Assembly (NCBI GenBank): GCA_936450465.1 | Contig: OW388291.1 | Coordinates: 85,419,099 to 85,483,098, forward strand | Source of the DNA: Gibbula magus | Taxonomy: Eukaryota; Mollusca; Gastropoda; Trochida; Trochidae | Direction: 5' to 3' | Length of the DNA stretch: 64,000 bases | Shown here: in pieces, positions 35,424 through 48,100 of the stretch | How the letters are laid out: each line of letters begins with the position of its first letter | Position numbering within the stretch: position 1 is the stretch's first letter | Notes under the pieces: generated by a model | Databases searched by the model: none | Told to the model about the DNA's origin: nothing | The model's input: the letters and a program-made list of their open reading frames with translations, nothing else | Translations under genes and position numbers: made by a program

Positions 35424-36157
35424 TTATTTTGCCTTTTTTCTTCTGACTTCCTTTTTGTCTTGATCCATCATTTTCCGCTTGTTTGACCTTGTAACATCAG
35501 AGGTAAGAACACTTACTTCAGCAGATTTGCCACCAAGCTGATGGATCCAGTTCCATACAGAACTGACCACAAAAGTGACAGTGTGTTCAAGGCCACCCGA
35601 CTTGGGGGTCAAACTGTGTCCAGCTCCTTCCAACCATACCACCATCCAGGGCAGGCAGGTTCTAGTTGATTGGTCAACATATTTTAGCTTGTTGGAATCT
35701 GCACTTTCTGATTGGTCATTTACTTCTGATGGGTCTATGGAACCACTGACTGGCTTGGCTGGTTCCTCTAACGATTGGTCATTGGGTTTGGATAACTGTC
35801 TGCAGTTTGATTGGTTATTGGTTTTTGACTTTTGCTGCCTTACTTGTAGATCACAATGTTCAGGTTTGTTTGAAGTTTTATCCTCTGTTTGGTTTACAGT
35901 TCCATCTACTGACCTATCAGAACATTTCTTCAGCACCTGCTCAAGATCTGATTGGTTGCACATGTCGTCCTGATCCCCGCTGACAAACAGGGCCGGATAC
36001 TTCAGAGTGAGAAGAGGCGTGTCCCTGATTTTGTCTGGTGAGTTGGGTGGATACAGTGGATAGGACACACAGATAACTCCGCCCACAAATGTCTCCAGGT
36101 CAGTTCCTGGCACCTGATTGGCTACTTCCACTGCTGCTCTGGAACCCATTGACCTTC
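35424..36157 (-). CDS. TEX30: TEX30 coding exon 4 (last)
   Basis: Acceptor GTGCTCTCCAG|GAAGG, entering in phase 1 and completing the Gly of GGRSMGS. Carries nucleophile Ser, acid Asp and catalytic His, plus the low-complexity insert built on repeats of DQS. In DNA the insert shows repeated TGACCAATC-type decamers. Stop at 35424-35426. Confidence 0.88.
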
Positions 36158-39100
36158 CTGGAGAGCACATGTAAACAGGTTATTCTAGTGGTGTACTATC
36201 AGTACTGACTAAATACTAGATTAGCGTTTGCGGGACACCGCAAAAGCAGAGCAGCTCAGAAACTTAGGGTCTCGCCTTTCCCTGTTCCGCCTTCTCGTCA
36301 GCATCAATAAAATGGGAATTCTTTTTAAAAAATTTTTTTTCATTATTCGAGTTATTACTAATCATCACTGGGGTCACTTTTCACAAGTTTGTTCTTAAAA
36401 CCTATTTCTTCTTTCAAAATTTGATCAAAGGATTAACGTGGCCATAACCAATATCTCATGACCTTGACCTTTGACCTTCAAGGTCACACCATCAATGATC
36501 ACTTTTCATCGCGTATAACAACATGCAATGACTCAAAGTGTTCATATGTAAAATACGGCATATTCACAAAAGCATGCTTAAGTTTTGACCTCACTGTGAC
36601 CTTGACCTTTGAAAGATTTGAGCGAAAACGTTTTCAAATCTTGGTCTTTCTCCATAGTTCATATATACCAAATAAGACCCTAATAGCACAAAAAAAGTTT
36701 GAAGTTATCATGTTTACAAGGATTGTTGTAGTGATTTCAGAACTCATGACCTTGACCTTTGACCTTGAATATGAACATGTCAAAATAATTCCCCAGGGGC
36801 ATAAGTAAGAAGTTATGTATATGAGGTGTTGATACCTCCTTGGAAAGAAGTTATTTAGTGATTTCAGAACTGGTGACCATGACCCTATCTCGTGACCTTG
36901 ACCTTTAAAATTCAAGGTCACACAATCAGTGATCACTTTTCATTGTGTATCACAATCATGTAATGATTCAAAGTGTTAATAGTTGAAATAAGACATTTTC
37001 GCAAAAGCATGCTTAAGTTGTGACCTCGCTATGACCTTGACCTTTGACGGATGTGAGCGAAAACCTTTTCAAATCTTGGCCTTTCTCCATAGTTGATATA
37101 TACCAAATAAGAGCCTGATAGCACAAATATTTTTCAAGTTATCGTGTTTACAAGGATTGTTTTAGCAATTTCAGAACTTGTGACCTTGACCTTTGACCTT
37201 GAATATGAATATGTCAAAATAATTCCCCAGGGGCATAAGTAAGAAGTTATGTATATGAGGTGTTGATACCTCCTTGGAAAGAAGTTTTTTAGTGATTTCA
37301 GAACTGGTGACGATGACCCTATCTCGTGACCTTGACCTTTAAAATTCAAGGTCACACAATCAGTGATCACTTTTCATTGTGTATCACAATCATGTAATGA
37401 TTCAAAGTGTTAATAGTTGAAATAAGACATTTTCGCAAAAGCATGCTTAAGTTGTGACCTCGCTATGACCTTGACCTTTGACGGATGTTAGCGAAAACCT
37501 TTTCAAATCTTGGCCTTTCTCCATAGTTGATATACACCAAAGAAGAGCCTGATAGCACAAATATTTTTCAAGTTATTGTGTTTACAAGGATTTTTTAGCG
37601 ATTTCAGAACTCGTGACCTTGACCTTTGACCTTGAATGTGAACATGTCAAAAAAATTCCCCAGGGGTATAAGTAAGAAGTTATGTATATGAGTTCTCAAA
37701 ACCTAATAAGGAAAAAAGTTATAGCCAATACAAAACGCGGCGGCGGCGGCGATGGAAACTGCACAAAAACTGATAGCAGCTCCAACTTAGTCGGAGCTGC
37801 TAATTAACACTTACAAGGTCTTCCATTTAATAGAAACTCATTTAACATTGACGAACTATATTATATCACAGTTTATTTCTTGAGATTAAACCATTTTGGC
37901 ACATTTCCTTTGCACTTTGAGACACAATTCAATGTAATTTTACATCTGCACTAAATTTTAAAGATAGAGCCTTTGAGTCTGTAGCTCATGGTTTAAACAT
38001 CTACAATTATAACCTATATTGGTCGTGGAGTCACAGTATCTATACTTTTTTATCCCAATTGGCCTATACATAAAATTTCAGCTTGTTTAAAGCTTCAAGT
38101 TATTATGAAGAAGTCAAAATATGTATTTCATTAGACTTGTGCGACTTGATATTAATGACTTAGATACAAATAAAATAACCTCAAAGTCAAAGAAATTGAC
38201 CATGGTTGGTGTTAGAGACTAAAATGAATCACTACTTTATTTGAAGAAAACCCATCTTATCTGTCCATGAAAATATACAACCATGGGCTCTGTAGCTCAA
38301 TAACTGTAATTCTTTGTAATTTGTATTTGAAGAACCAATAGGTCTCCAGATAATGCACAATCTCTTGTCATGTCAGTGAAAAATATTCAGGGGAGAAATT
38401 CAACTGATATGATTACAACCTAAAATTACCATGTACAAATTCGTTTTAAAATTGTTTCTTCATTACACTTAATTGTCTCTACTGACATGTAGATACCTCC
38501 GACAACCACCACTCCACATAAACCACCCAACTTCCCTCCACTTCCACACCACCACCCATACTTTTGATTTTGGAGGAGAAACTGTTTAAAGCAGGGATCA
38601 TACGGGTCATGGAAAGCTTAAAAATAGAGCCACTGGCTCTGAAGCTCATCAGGAATCATGTTATTAATTATCTCTAAGGAAAAGATTAAGATATCACATA
38701 AGAAGTCATTGCCCAGTCATCAAATTTAAAAGTTATTATCAAAATTGGTTACACATTAATCCATATTCATTATAAATAATGTAGACCTTTGCAGTTTATT
38801 GTTTTACTTTTTATTTTTATTCTTCAATTATCAACATTTATTACATAATGAAAAAGAGCCCCTATTTGTTTCTAAACATCCTGTTTCTCATAGGCTCATA
38901 GTTTCATAGGCTCCTTTTCAATATTTAATTAATAAATTCTATTGAGCATCTGAGTGTAAGACTAAATCAGTAACACAGCAGAGAAGTAACCTGAAACCTC
39001 CGTGTATTAGCTGCTGTTTGCATCTCTGCCAGGGAGTGGTCACTCCCCAGGTCAACACCTGCAATTACACAACATGCAGACCCTGGACTCACAGCCAGTA

Positions 39101-42100
39101 AATTATATATTTTAAATTTTGTTTTCCCCATCTTTATTTATTTTTCTTTATTTGAAAAGAAGATGTGGTATCACAAACTCATGTAGCTAGTTTTAATAGT
39201 CTTATCTTACTTCATCACCAGTCATATTTAGTTCACATATCTAATGTAAAATAAAACATTTCTTCCTATTTTTTCCTATGCATCCTGTCACAATATTCAG
39301 TTCACAGGCTATTCAATAGTTCTAATTTCACATTGATTACATCAAACATGTCCATAATGTAGTATTACTCTTAAGATGACATATGAATTGCACATAAAAT
39401 CTCATTATCTTCACAGCTCATTAAAACAGCTGTTTTAAGTGGTTACCCCTGTGATCCATATTTGGGGTCACAAGATCACCAAATCTACAATTTAGAATCC
39501 CCATTGGCCAAGGAGTCTGTACATAAAATTTCAGCTCTCCAGAGTCATTGGTTCTGGAGAAGAAGTCGAAAAAGTGAAAAGTTTACGGACGGACGGACGG
39601 ACGGGCGGATGAGCTAAAAAGTCATGGAAAATTTAAATGACATTTCCAGGCCTTGAAAATAACTTCTGACACCATAAGACCAGTGAGACTAGGCTTTCAG
39701 TGTCAAACATGTTTTTCAAGAAGTAAGTAAAGACCAGGGCCCCCTTTCACAAAGCTCTAAGGTGATCGAAATTCACTCAGATAACCTTAGTGCAAAGTTA
39801 AAGAATGGGAGTTAATATGGGAAGATAATATATCTGAAGCCAATAATATTTTGTTATTGAAAAAACTTCCAATGGTCACGAGAAGTCGGCTATCTCAACC
39901 CAGCTGTCTGTACACATGATGTGGCAATTTGTACAGGTCACACAGTAAGGGTAGTATCGCCTTGGACAGTTCTTAGACCTCTGAACTTGATTAATCTTAA
40001 AGGGAACTAGAAACAGGACACTTCTCACTTAAAGACTAAATACCAATGGGGTGAATCTGGGTTTAGTGCATTGTGAAGTGCCAATATGATTCAAATGAAG
40101 ATATTAGCCTGTTAAACTATTTGCAGCAAAGCTATGTATAGCACAAGATCTGAACACGGCCTTAGAGGGGTCAAGTTAAAAGCATATGAACTTTCCAACC
40201 TACTAATTAATGTGCCTATTACAAACACAAGTGAGTTATGTCATGAGTAAGCAGCTCATTGATTCCAAATTAAAATAATTTTTAATTTGACTAACCACTC
40301 TGCTGACAGATCTTCAGCCACAAAAAACAAACTGAACTAAACATATGGTATGCAGTTTATACCAAAAGAGCCATTGGCTCTGTAGGTCACCAGGTACGAC
40401 ATTAATCGTTATCTGTGAACTTCAGTGTGAAGCCAATTCACAGGTCACACTATGGTCAGCTTTCAATATGTAAGGCCAGGATAGCTTGAGTGAGAGAGCA
40501 ATAAAGTTAGTGAAGGATAAAGGTACTCAAGAAACCATAAACTCTATTTCGCTTATATTTGGTGCTTCACATTAAATTGAATGTGTTTGAAAGCTCATGA
40601 CCATTTTACCATAGCCCTTATAATGATGAATCATTTTTAATTGTACCCCTGTCACATTCTATTTTTGTGTAGTGTAATAAAATTCACAAATCTTATATAT
40701 ATCAATCAAACATATTAGTCTCACAATTAGAGCTTCTTAGTATTACAAGTTTCAGGAAAGAAACAGAAATGAAGGATTGAATGTGAAAAACTCTGCCAAG
40801 CCCATATTTAAGGGGAGATCAAAACCAAATGAACAAACTTTAGTTTCATTGTCACAAAGATTTTATTTTGAAAATTTTAGTTTCCTATGCCAACTGTTTT
40901 CAGCTAAGATGGGGAGATATTGCCTGGCCAAAGTTTGATCCCCTAGGTACAATGTACCGCTCTGTGGCTTTAATATGAAAAATAATAATAATAATCCCAT
41001 TTAGTCATCAAAACTAAATGGCTTTATTGTCTGTGTACGCCTCCGGTTTATTATTTCCGTTCTGGTTTATTCCTTTACTTCCTCTTCCGCTCCCTACGTA
41101 ATTTCGTGACGTCAATTGATTACGTCACTCCATCACCCCGCTCTCGAGCCATCAACACGTAACTATCACCTTAGAGTTATTTCACCACCTCGGATAATTT
41201 CCTGACATCAGGTAACACCATGCCGCCAAAACGTAAGGCTTCGTTGAACCACAAGTTGGTGAGAGGTGGGGCTAAGAGCAAGGTGGCCAAGAGTACACCA
41301 TCGACGAGTGCGGGGAGTGAGACGAGGCACAGGACGGAAGGCTCTGAAAGTACAGGTAAGGGATCAACTCAGTCTGGTACTTCTTCTAGGGATGCTTTTA
41401 ATGTGATCATTAATTCGCAACAGCTGCTTGAGCCAACGAGCCTCGGAGTTGACCAACAACTTGACCAAGGGCAACAGGTCACTGAGGTAAATTTTCCCTC
41501 CATCAACCCCCCAAATCCTAATTTCCCACCCTCGGAGAGTAACATCTCAAATCAACTGGCCCAGATTTTGACGATTTTGTCAAAAAACCAGCCATCGCAG
41601 GTAAGCGGTTTCAATTTCCCGCCAGTTCATGACAGTGGAGCGCCCGCAGCTGGGATCTCCCACCATAACGACGTCATACTGCCGTCAGCCAATCAGATTG
41701 CAGCAGAGGGGGAATCCCTCAACTTCCGGGCTGAAGTGCTTGGCTCTCACGTCAAACAACAAACAAGGGAAAAAATCTGGCGAGGTGAGTACATTGAATT
41801 GTCCACCCTTCTTCCTAATGCGGCCGACAGCGAGGAGGAAACGAATACCCTCACAGTGGTGGCAGACATAACAGGTCAGGTAACTTTTCGTCCTTCTAAG
41901 CCTCGGAAACCGCTCACGCTCGGTACTTGGACATCGGCCTTTCATACTTTCATGAGTATTTATGTTAGCAGGCACAGCAGTTTGCAAGTTGTACAGGGTC
42001 TTTTGTCCCATATGGAATCAGTCAGGACAGCGGCCTTACGTTTCGGTGGCGATGCCTGGTACATCTACGACCAACAATTTCGACAGAGAATGGCCAGGGA

Positions 42101-45100
42101 TACGACTCGCCAATGGGGTAAGATCGACGGTGAGTTGTGGTTAAAATACATGATTCCCCAACAGCATATTCCTATTGCCAACCCACCTGCCCGAGAATAT
42201 TCAGAAAATGTGTGCTGGAACTTCAATAAGTTAGGTTGCCAGCGTCCGGACTGCATCTACCCCCACAAGTGCAGCAGATGTGGAAGGAGGGACCATGGGG
42301 CACGTTCATGCTTTCGAGGGACGGGGGCACCCAACCCCCCTACTACAGCAAGACCAGAAAATAGAACCTATGAGAAGGGTAATCCAAGAGGTAACAAAGC
42401 TGGCTACAACACCGGTTCAAGTAGGTAATTTGTTGCCATGGCTTCATGAGTATGACAATACCCACACCCAGCAAGCACATTATTTGTTTGAAGGTTTCAA
42501 GTTTGGTTTTAAGTTAAATTTTGAAGGTTTACGTCTGAGCCGAAGTTCAAAAAACTTAAGGTCAGCGACGGGAGCAGTAATGTCAAATGTAGTGGCAGCC
42601 AAGCTAAGAAAGGAGGTGGACCTCGGCAGAATGGCAGGCCCCTTTGTGAATCCTCCGCTCCCAAATCTACAGGTCTCCCCCATAGGATTGGTGCCAAAAG
42701 GTGACACAGATAAAACAGGTGAGGACAATTTTCGTCTTATCCATCATTTGTCTTATCCAAAGGGCAACTCAATCAATGATAACATAGATCCACAAGCATG
42801 TGCGGTCACCTATGCCAGGTTTGATGAGGCGGTTAAAATGGTCCAAGACCTGGGGGCGGGGGCATTACTTGCAAAATTTGATGTGAAGTCTGCATTTAGG
42901 ATAATACCAGTCCATCCTGAAGATTTTGACCTACTGGGAATTAAGTTTGGAGGTGAGTACTACTTTGACAAATGTCTACCATTTGGCTGCTCCATTTCAT
43001 GTGCAATATTTGAAACATTCAGCACCTTTCTACAGTGGTGCATGGAACGGCAAATTGATAACCATGCTCTCATGCACTATTTAGATGACTTTCTGACTGG
43101 AGGGACAGCACGCTCAGCAGGCTGTGGAGCAAATTTAGCAACCTGTCTGCAATTCCTGCATTATGCTGGCGTACCCGTGGCACATGACAAAACTGTGGGT
43201 CCAACAACCAAGATCACCTTCCTTGGGCTGGAGATTGACACCAATATTATGCAGGTTCGAATCCCTGCTGAGAAGGTGAGCCAACTGAATTCTCTAATAA
43301 AGGAATTATTATCCCCATCTCTATCAAAGATCACAAAACGTACCCTCCAATCCCTAATTGGTAAGCTTAATTTCATCTGCCGGGCAATTCCTATGGGCAG
43401 GGCATTTTGTCGCCGGCTTATAGATTTAATGACCACACTCAAGCATCCTCATCACCGGGTAAGGCTAACCTCTTGGGTAAAACATGATCTTGAAATGTGG
43501 TTGGTTTTTCTCTCCAACTACAATGGAGTGTCAGTGTTTCAGGACAAGTGGTGGATTGACAGTGACCACATGCAACTGTACACAGACGCAGCAGCAACGC
43601 TGGGTTTCGGTGTCTATCTCAGGGGTGAATGGTCATATGGTAGATGGCCGGCTGCTTGGGTGGAGGATGGTACAACCAAAGATATGACAACTTTGGAACT
43701 GTTCCCGATTGTCCTCTCCATCCAGCTGTGGGGAGAAAAGCTGTCAAACAAGAAGGTGATGTTTAATTGTGACAACCAGGCGGTCGTGACAATCATCAAC
43801 AAACAGTCAAGCAAGTCCAAGAGAGTCATGATGCTGCTGCGCAGGCTCATCCTATTGTGTCTCAGGTATAACATTTTGTTCAAAGCAGCATACATCAATA
43901 CAAAAGCTAACACTATAGCAGATGCAATTTCGAGATTTCAGTGGGACAGGTTCCGGACAATGGCTCCCGAGGCAGACCTCAACCCGACACCAGTTCCCGA
44001 GAGCATATGGGAGATCTGCAATTAGACGACAGCAGACTGTTGGAACAGGCCTATGCAGACAATACTTGGGCGACAGTACCGGAGTGGGATAACAGCCTTT
44101 CAAGAATTCCATGCGGCCCATCACCTTCCAGATATCTGGCCAGCTCCAGTGATCAGGTTGTAAATTTCATTGCCTATCTCTTTGTTACTCATAACTCCCA
44201 GTACTGCTAGAACCAATGTGTCAGGCATTTCTGCCTATCACAAGCTTCAAAATCTGGAGGACTCCACCAACCACTTTCTATTGGTAAGTTGCTTTATGGT
44301 ATGCAAAAGTCAGCATGGAGACAGGACCAGCGAAAAATTATCACAGTGGACACATTATCATCCATCTGCTCCATATGTCATTCTACTTGTAGCTCAAACT
44401 CTTTAAAGCTCTTTTTCTACAGCTTTCGGCGTTATCTTTCGGGTAAGTGAACTTGTTGAAACCCTTCCCTCCCATCTCTGTTTAATAATCCACATTCTTA
44501 CCCTACTGAGTAACCCAAATAGGGCCCAGATCTCACTCACCCAGTCAAAAGGGGACAGGCTCCATCAAGGAACGACGGTTGAGAGGTCAGCACTTCCAGG
44601 TAACACTCTTTGTCCTGTGGCATCCCTAAACTCCGGGTCACCTTACTTATATCCTCATTCCAAATATACTTTAATTTACTTTAACTGTAAGCAGATACAC
44701 TCAAAGGCATATATTTTTCAGTGTGGCTTGTGGGCTCCAGCTACCTGGCTCGGGCGAGGAGCTACATGTCGGAGAGGGGGATGCCGGTGAGGCGCCGCGA
44801 CGGCTTCATCTGGCTGGCGAGGGGTGGCATGAGGTGGGACGAGTTGGACGGCATCATCGACAGCCAGGTCAAGGCGTCAGCGTCCCAACCGAGAGCAGTC
44901 CTCATACACCTGGGCTCCAATGACCTGGGGGGATGCAAGGGGAGTGAGCTCCTGCTTGCCATGGAGGCTTCCCTGATGCGTGTCCGACTGCACCTGCCGG
45001 AAACAAGAATCATCATGTCAGCGATGCTCCCCCGTAGATATTGGCATGTTGCCCGGAACCAGGCTAAGATAGAGCATGCTCGTAATTTACTTAACAGGCG

Positions 45101-48100
45101 CCTGGGAAACAAGCTTCCTAAGAACTCTAGTTTGTTAAGGCATAATATCCAACCCTCAGACCGCCATTTGTACTCATGGGACGGAACGCATCTTAACAAT
45201 GCTGGTCTAAAGGTTTTTTGTCACACAATATACCAAGCCCTGGTATCTAGCACGTAAGTTAATGTAGGTAAGTGTTTACGTTTACTCATTGAGCAGGCAG
45301 ACAGGGTTTCCCTTCCCGTATCTTTTCAAATTCATTTATTATTTATTGCCTTAGTTGGCCGTGGGTGTGGAGATAGCACGGTGTGCTAATTGTGGCGTGG
45401 TGCTTGCGGACTACCTTGAAATTACTTACTACCATCATTATTCCTGCTTTTCAGCAGTGAACTACCTGGGTTGCACGCTTCTCAGCGGGCAACAATCTCC
45501 AGCTTCTCAGCTGGTGAAGCTCTACTGCGAGATGGAAGCGATAGCTTCATCTTTGCAAAATGGTAGTTTTGGTTGACAGCGGTAGTTGTCTTCCAGGCCG
45601 ACAGCGGTAGTTGTTGTTGCCGGGCAGCGGTAGTTGCCACTCTTTCGGAAATGGGTAGTCCACAAGTACTTTCACTCCCCCGGCCATTTAACCCATCCAC
45701 ATGTTTGTTTATTTTGGTAGATACCTGATCTCCTTGGAGTCTTGTCTGCGACTCGTGGCCTTGGGTTGGGCTCACTTGGAGTTCGCCCTCCCGAGTTCCA
45801 GGGGGAATCGCGTTGAGTTCCGCATTCACGGGAGGCAATACTTTCCGGTTCATGTTTGCACTTTCAAAATCTGAAAGCGATTTCAGACCTCAGCGGGATT
45901 TCCTCAGATCTTGGTTTGGTGACGGCCTGGGTGGGCTTGGCCTACGGAGCGGGTCGGGGAGGTGATTTTAATGAGATTGGGTGAACATCTGACAATAATC
46001 CCATTTAGTCATCAAAACTAAATGGCTTTATTGTCTGTGTATGCCTCCGGTTTATTATTTCCGTTCTGGTTTATTCCTTTACTTCCTCTTCCGCTCCCTA
46101 CGTAATTTCGTGACGTCAATTGATTACGTCACTCCATCACCCCGCTCTCGAGCCATCAACACGTAACTATCACCTTAGAGTTATTTCACCACCTCGGATA
46201 ATTTCCCACCCACCCACCCCTGTCTGTGTGTATTTATTTTCATGTACATATTTCTATCTCTTTTGTCCATGTATACCAGGGAAAATTTTGTATTCAGCTT
46301 CACCAAGGAATAAAAAATGTCAGGGTTGTGGTGGTGCTTGCGGACTACCTTGAAATTACTTACTACCATCATTATTCCTGCTTTTCAGCAGTGAACTACC
46401 TGGGTTGCACGCTTCTCAGCGGGCAACAATCTCCAGCTTCTCAGCTGGTGAAGCTCTACTGCGAGATGGAAGCGATAGCTTCATCTTTGCAAAATGGTAG
46501 TTTTGGTTGACAGCGGTAGTTGTCTTCCAGGCCGACAGCGGTAGTTGTTGTTGCCGGGCAGCGGTAGTTGCCACTCTTTCGGAAATGGGTAGTCCACAAG
46601 TACTTTCACTCCCCCGGCCATTTAACCCATCCACATGTTTGTTTATTTTGGTAGATACCTGATCTCCTTGGAGTCTTGTCTGCGACTCGTGGCCTTGGGT
46701 TGGGCTCACTTGGAGTTCGCCCTCCCGAGTTCCAGGGGGAATCGCGTTGAGTTCCGCATTCACGGGAGGCAATACTTTCCGGTTCATGTTTGCACTTTCA
46801 AAATCTGAAAGCGATTTCAGACCTCAGCGGGATTTCCTCAGATCTTGGTTTGGTGACGGCCTGGGTGGGCTTGGCCTACGGAGCGGGTCGGGGAGGTGAT
46901 TTTAATGAGATTGGGTGAACATCTGACAATAAAGCATGGCCCATTCAACAAATTTACAATTTATAAATAATCCATATTGATAACACATGTCAACACAAAA
47001 TGTAATTTTTATAAACCTTTGCATTCAAGGAAGAAGCAACATATATATCTAAAAGGTATGACATCTGTTGTTTTGTCTCTATTGGAGGCTTGTAGTTCAT
47101 TCAAGGTACAACTCTCCACAGAAGCTTGTAATATATCCCATAACCAGATTCTAAGGCACTACCCCCAACCCTACATCTCTATGAGGCAGTTTGCAATGGA
47201 CAATTATCAGTTGTTCAGTTGTATTAAGCCAAGCTTGCAATACACAAGACCTAGAATGATATGACTGTTAGAGCTATACATGGCCACATGCACTGAAAGG
47301 GAAGGAAATGGCTATATTTCACTTATTGTTGGTGCTACATTCATAGCAATGGGTGCAATCTTAACTGTCATCCCTTTCTCAGTGTATCAGTAACTCATAA
47401 AGTGATTGTGTATCATTTGAATAGATTTACCTCCAAGAAAACATTGTGTTAATCCGGGATAGGACTCCTTCATGTATCTCTGAAATATTAAATAAGATGA
47501 CATGTTGAAGTACACAAAAGTAATTCGACAAAATGTTGTGTGTCTTACACATGCTATACATTCCAAGTTTGTGAGAGGGATGTTCAAAATCTTGAAACAG
47601 ATATCAGTGTTGTTCCAAGAACATCCTCGGTTACCCAGGGTTATATATATGCTCCGTTACTTTCCACTATATCACCCATGGAAAACTCTGTCAGCGAAAT
47701 CTGTACTAAAATTTGAGTACAGATTTCTCTGATGAAGTTTCCCATGGGTGATATAGTGGAGAGTAACGGAGCATATATAAAACCCTTGGTAACCGTGGAT
47801 GTTCCAAGAAGAGGTCATTGGGAAACTTGCCCACCTTTTGGTTTGGTGCCCTTTAAATTGAAACAGGATAATTTTACCATTGCCATTGCAAAGGGTCCCA
47901 TCTGTTCAAAACTGGCACAAATTTTCCCTTCAATGATCACCTGGGAACAACACTGAGATACAGTAGTCATTTGGTTAATGGTAGAAGGGTTTAGATTTAG
48001 CTGAAATCAGGTGTCAATGCTGTACCATCCACAAATCATTTTCAATCAATTCTAACCAACAACAAAAAATCACTTCAGTACATGCTTGTTAAATTCTGCC

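Larger units (their letters stand above)
40991..46928 (+). mobile_element. Ngaro-type (DIRS order) retrotransposon with split direct repeats
   Basis: Layout: A1 (40991-41202), gag-like ORF, RT/RNase H ORF, partial tyrosine recombinase, SGNH hydrolase, then B1 (45397-45991), A2 (45992-46206), a 124-bp link, B2 (46331-46925). A1 and A2 differ by one base seen (GTGTAC versus GTGTAT). B1 and B2 appear identical and encode identical shadow ORFs. A1-B1-A2-B2 is the split direct repeat of Ngaro elements, which integrate by a tyrosine recombinase instead of an integrase. Near-identical repeats indicate recent insertion. It lies in the last intron of TEX30, antisense to it. Confidence 0.88.

Noticed and set aside
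35575..35973. 132-aa plus-strand ORF
   Set aside because: Antisense shadow of the TEX30 last exon insert.
41685..42011. Minus-strand ORFs across the Ngaro gag and pol
   Set aside because: Antisense shadows without motifs.
45482..46787. Two identical 123-aa minus-strand ORFs (45482-45853 and 46416-46787)
   Set aside because: They lie in the Ngaro B1 and B2 repeats; identity reflects the repeats. They are antisense with no recognisable domain.
40991..46928. Possible endogenous retrovirus
   Set aside because: No LTRs, protease, integrase or envelope. Split direct repeats, a recombinase remnant and a DIRS-type RT identify a Ngaro element.
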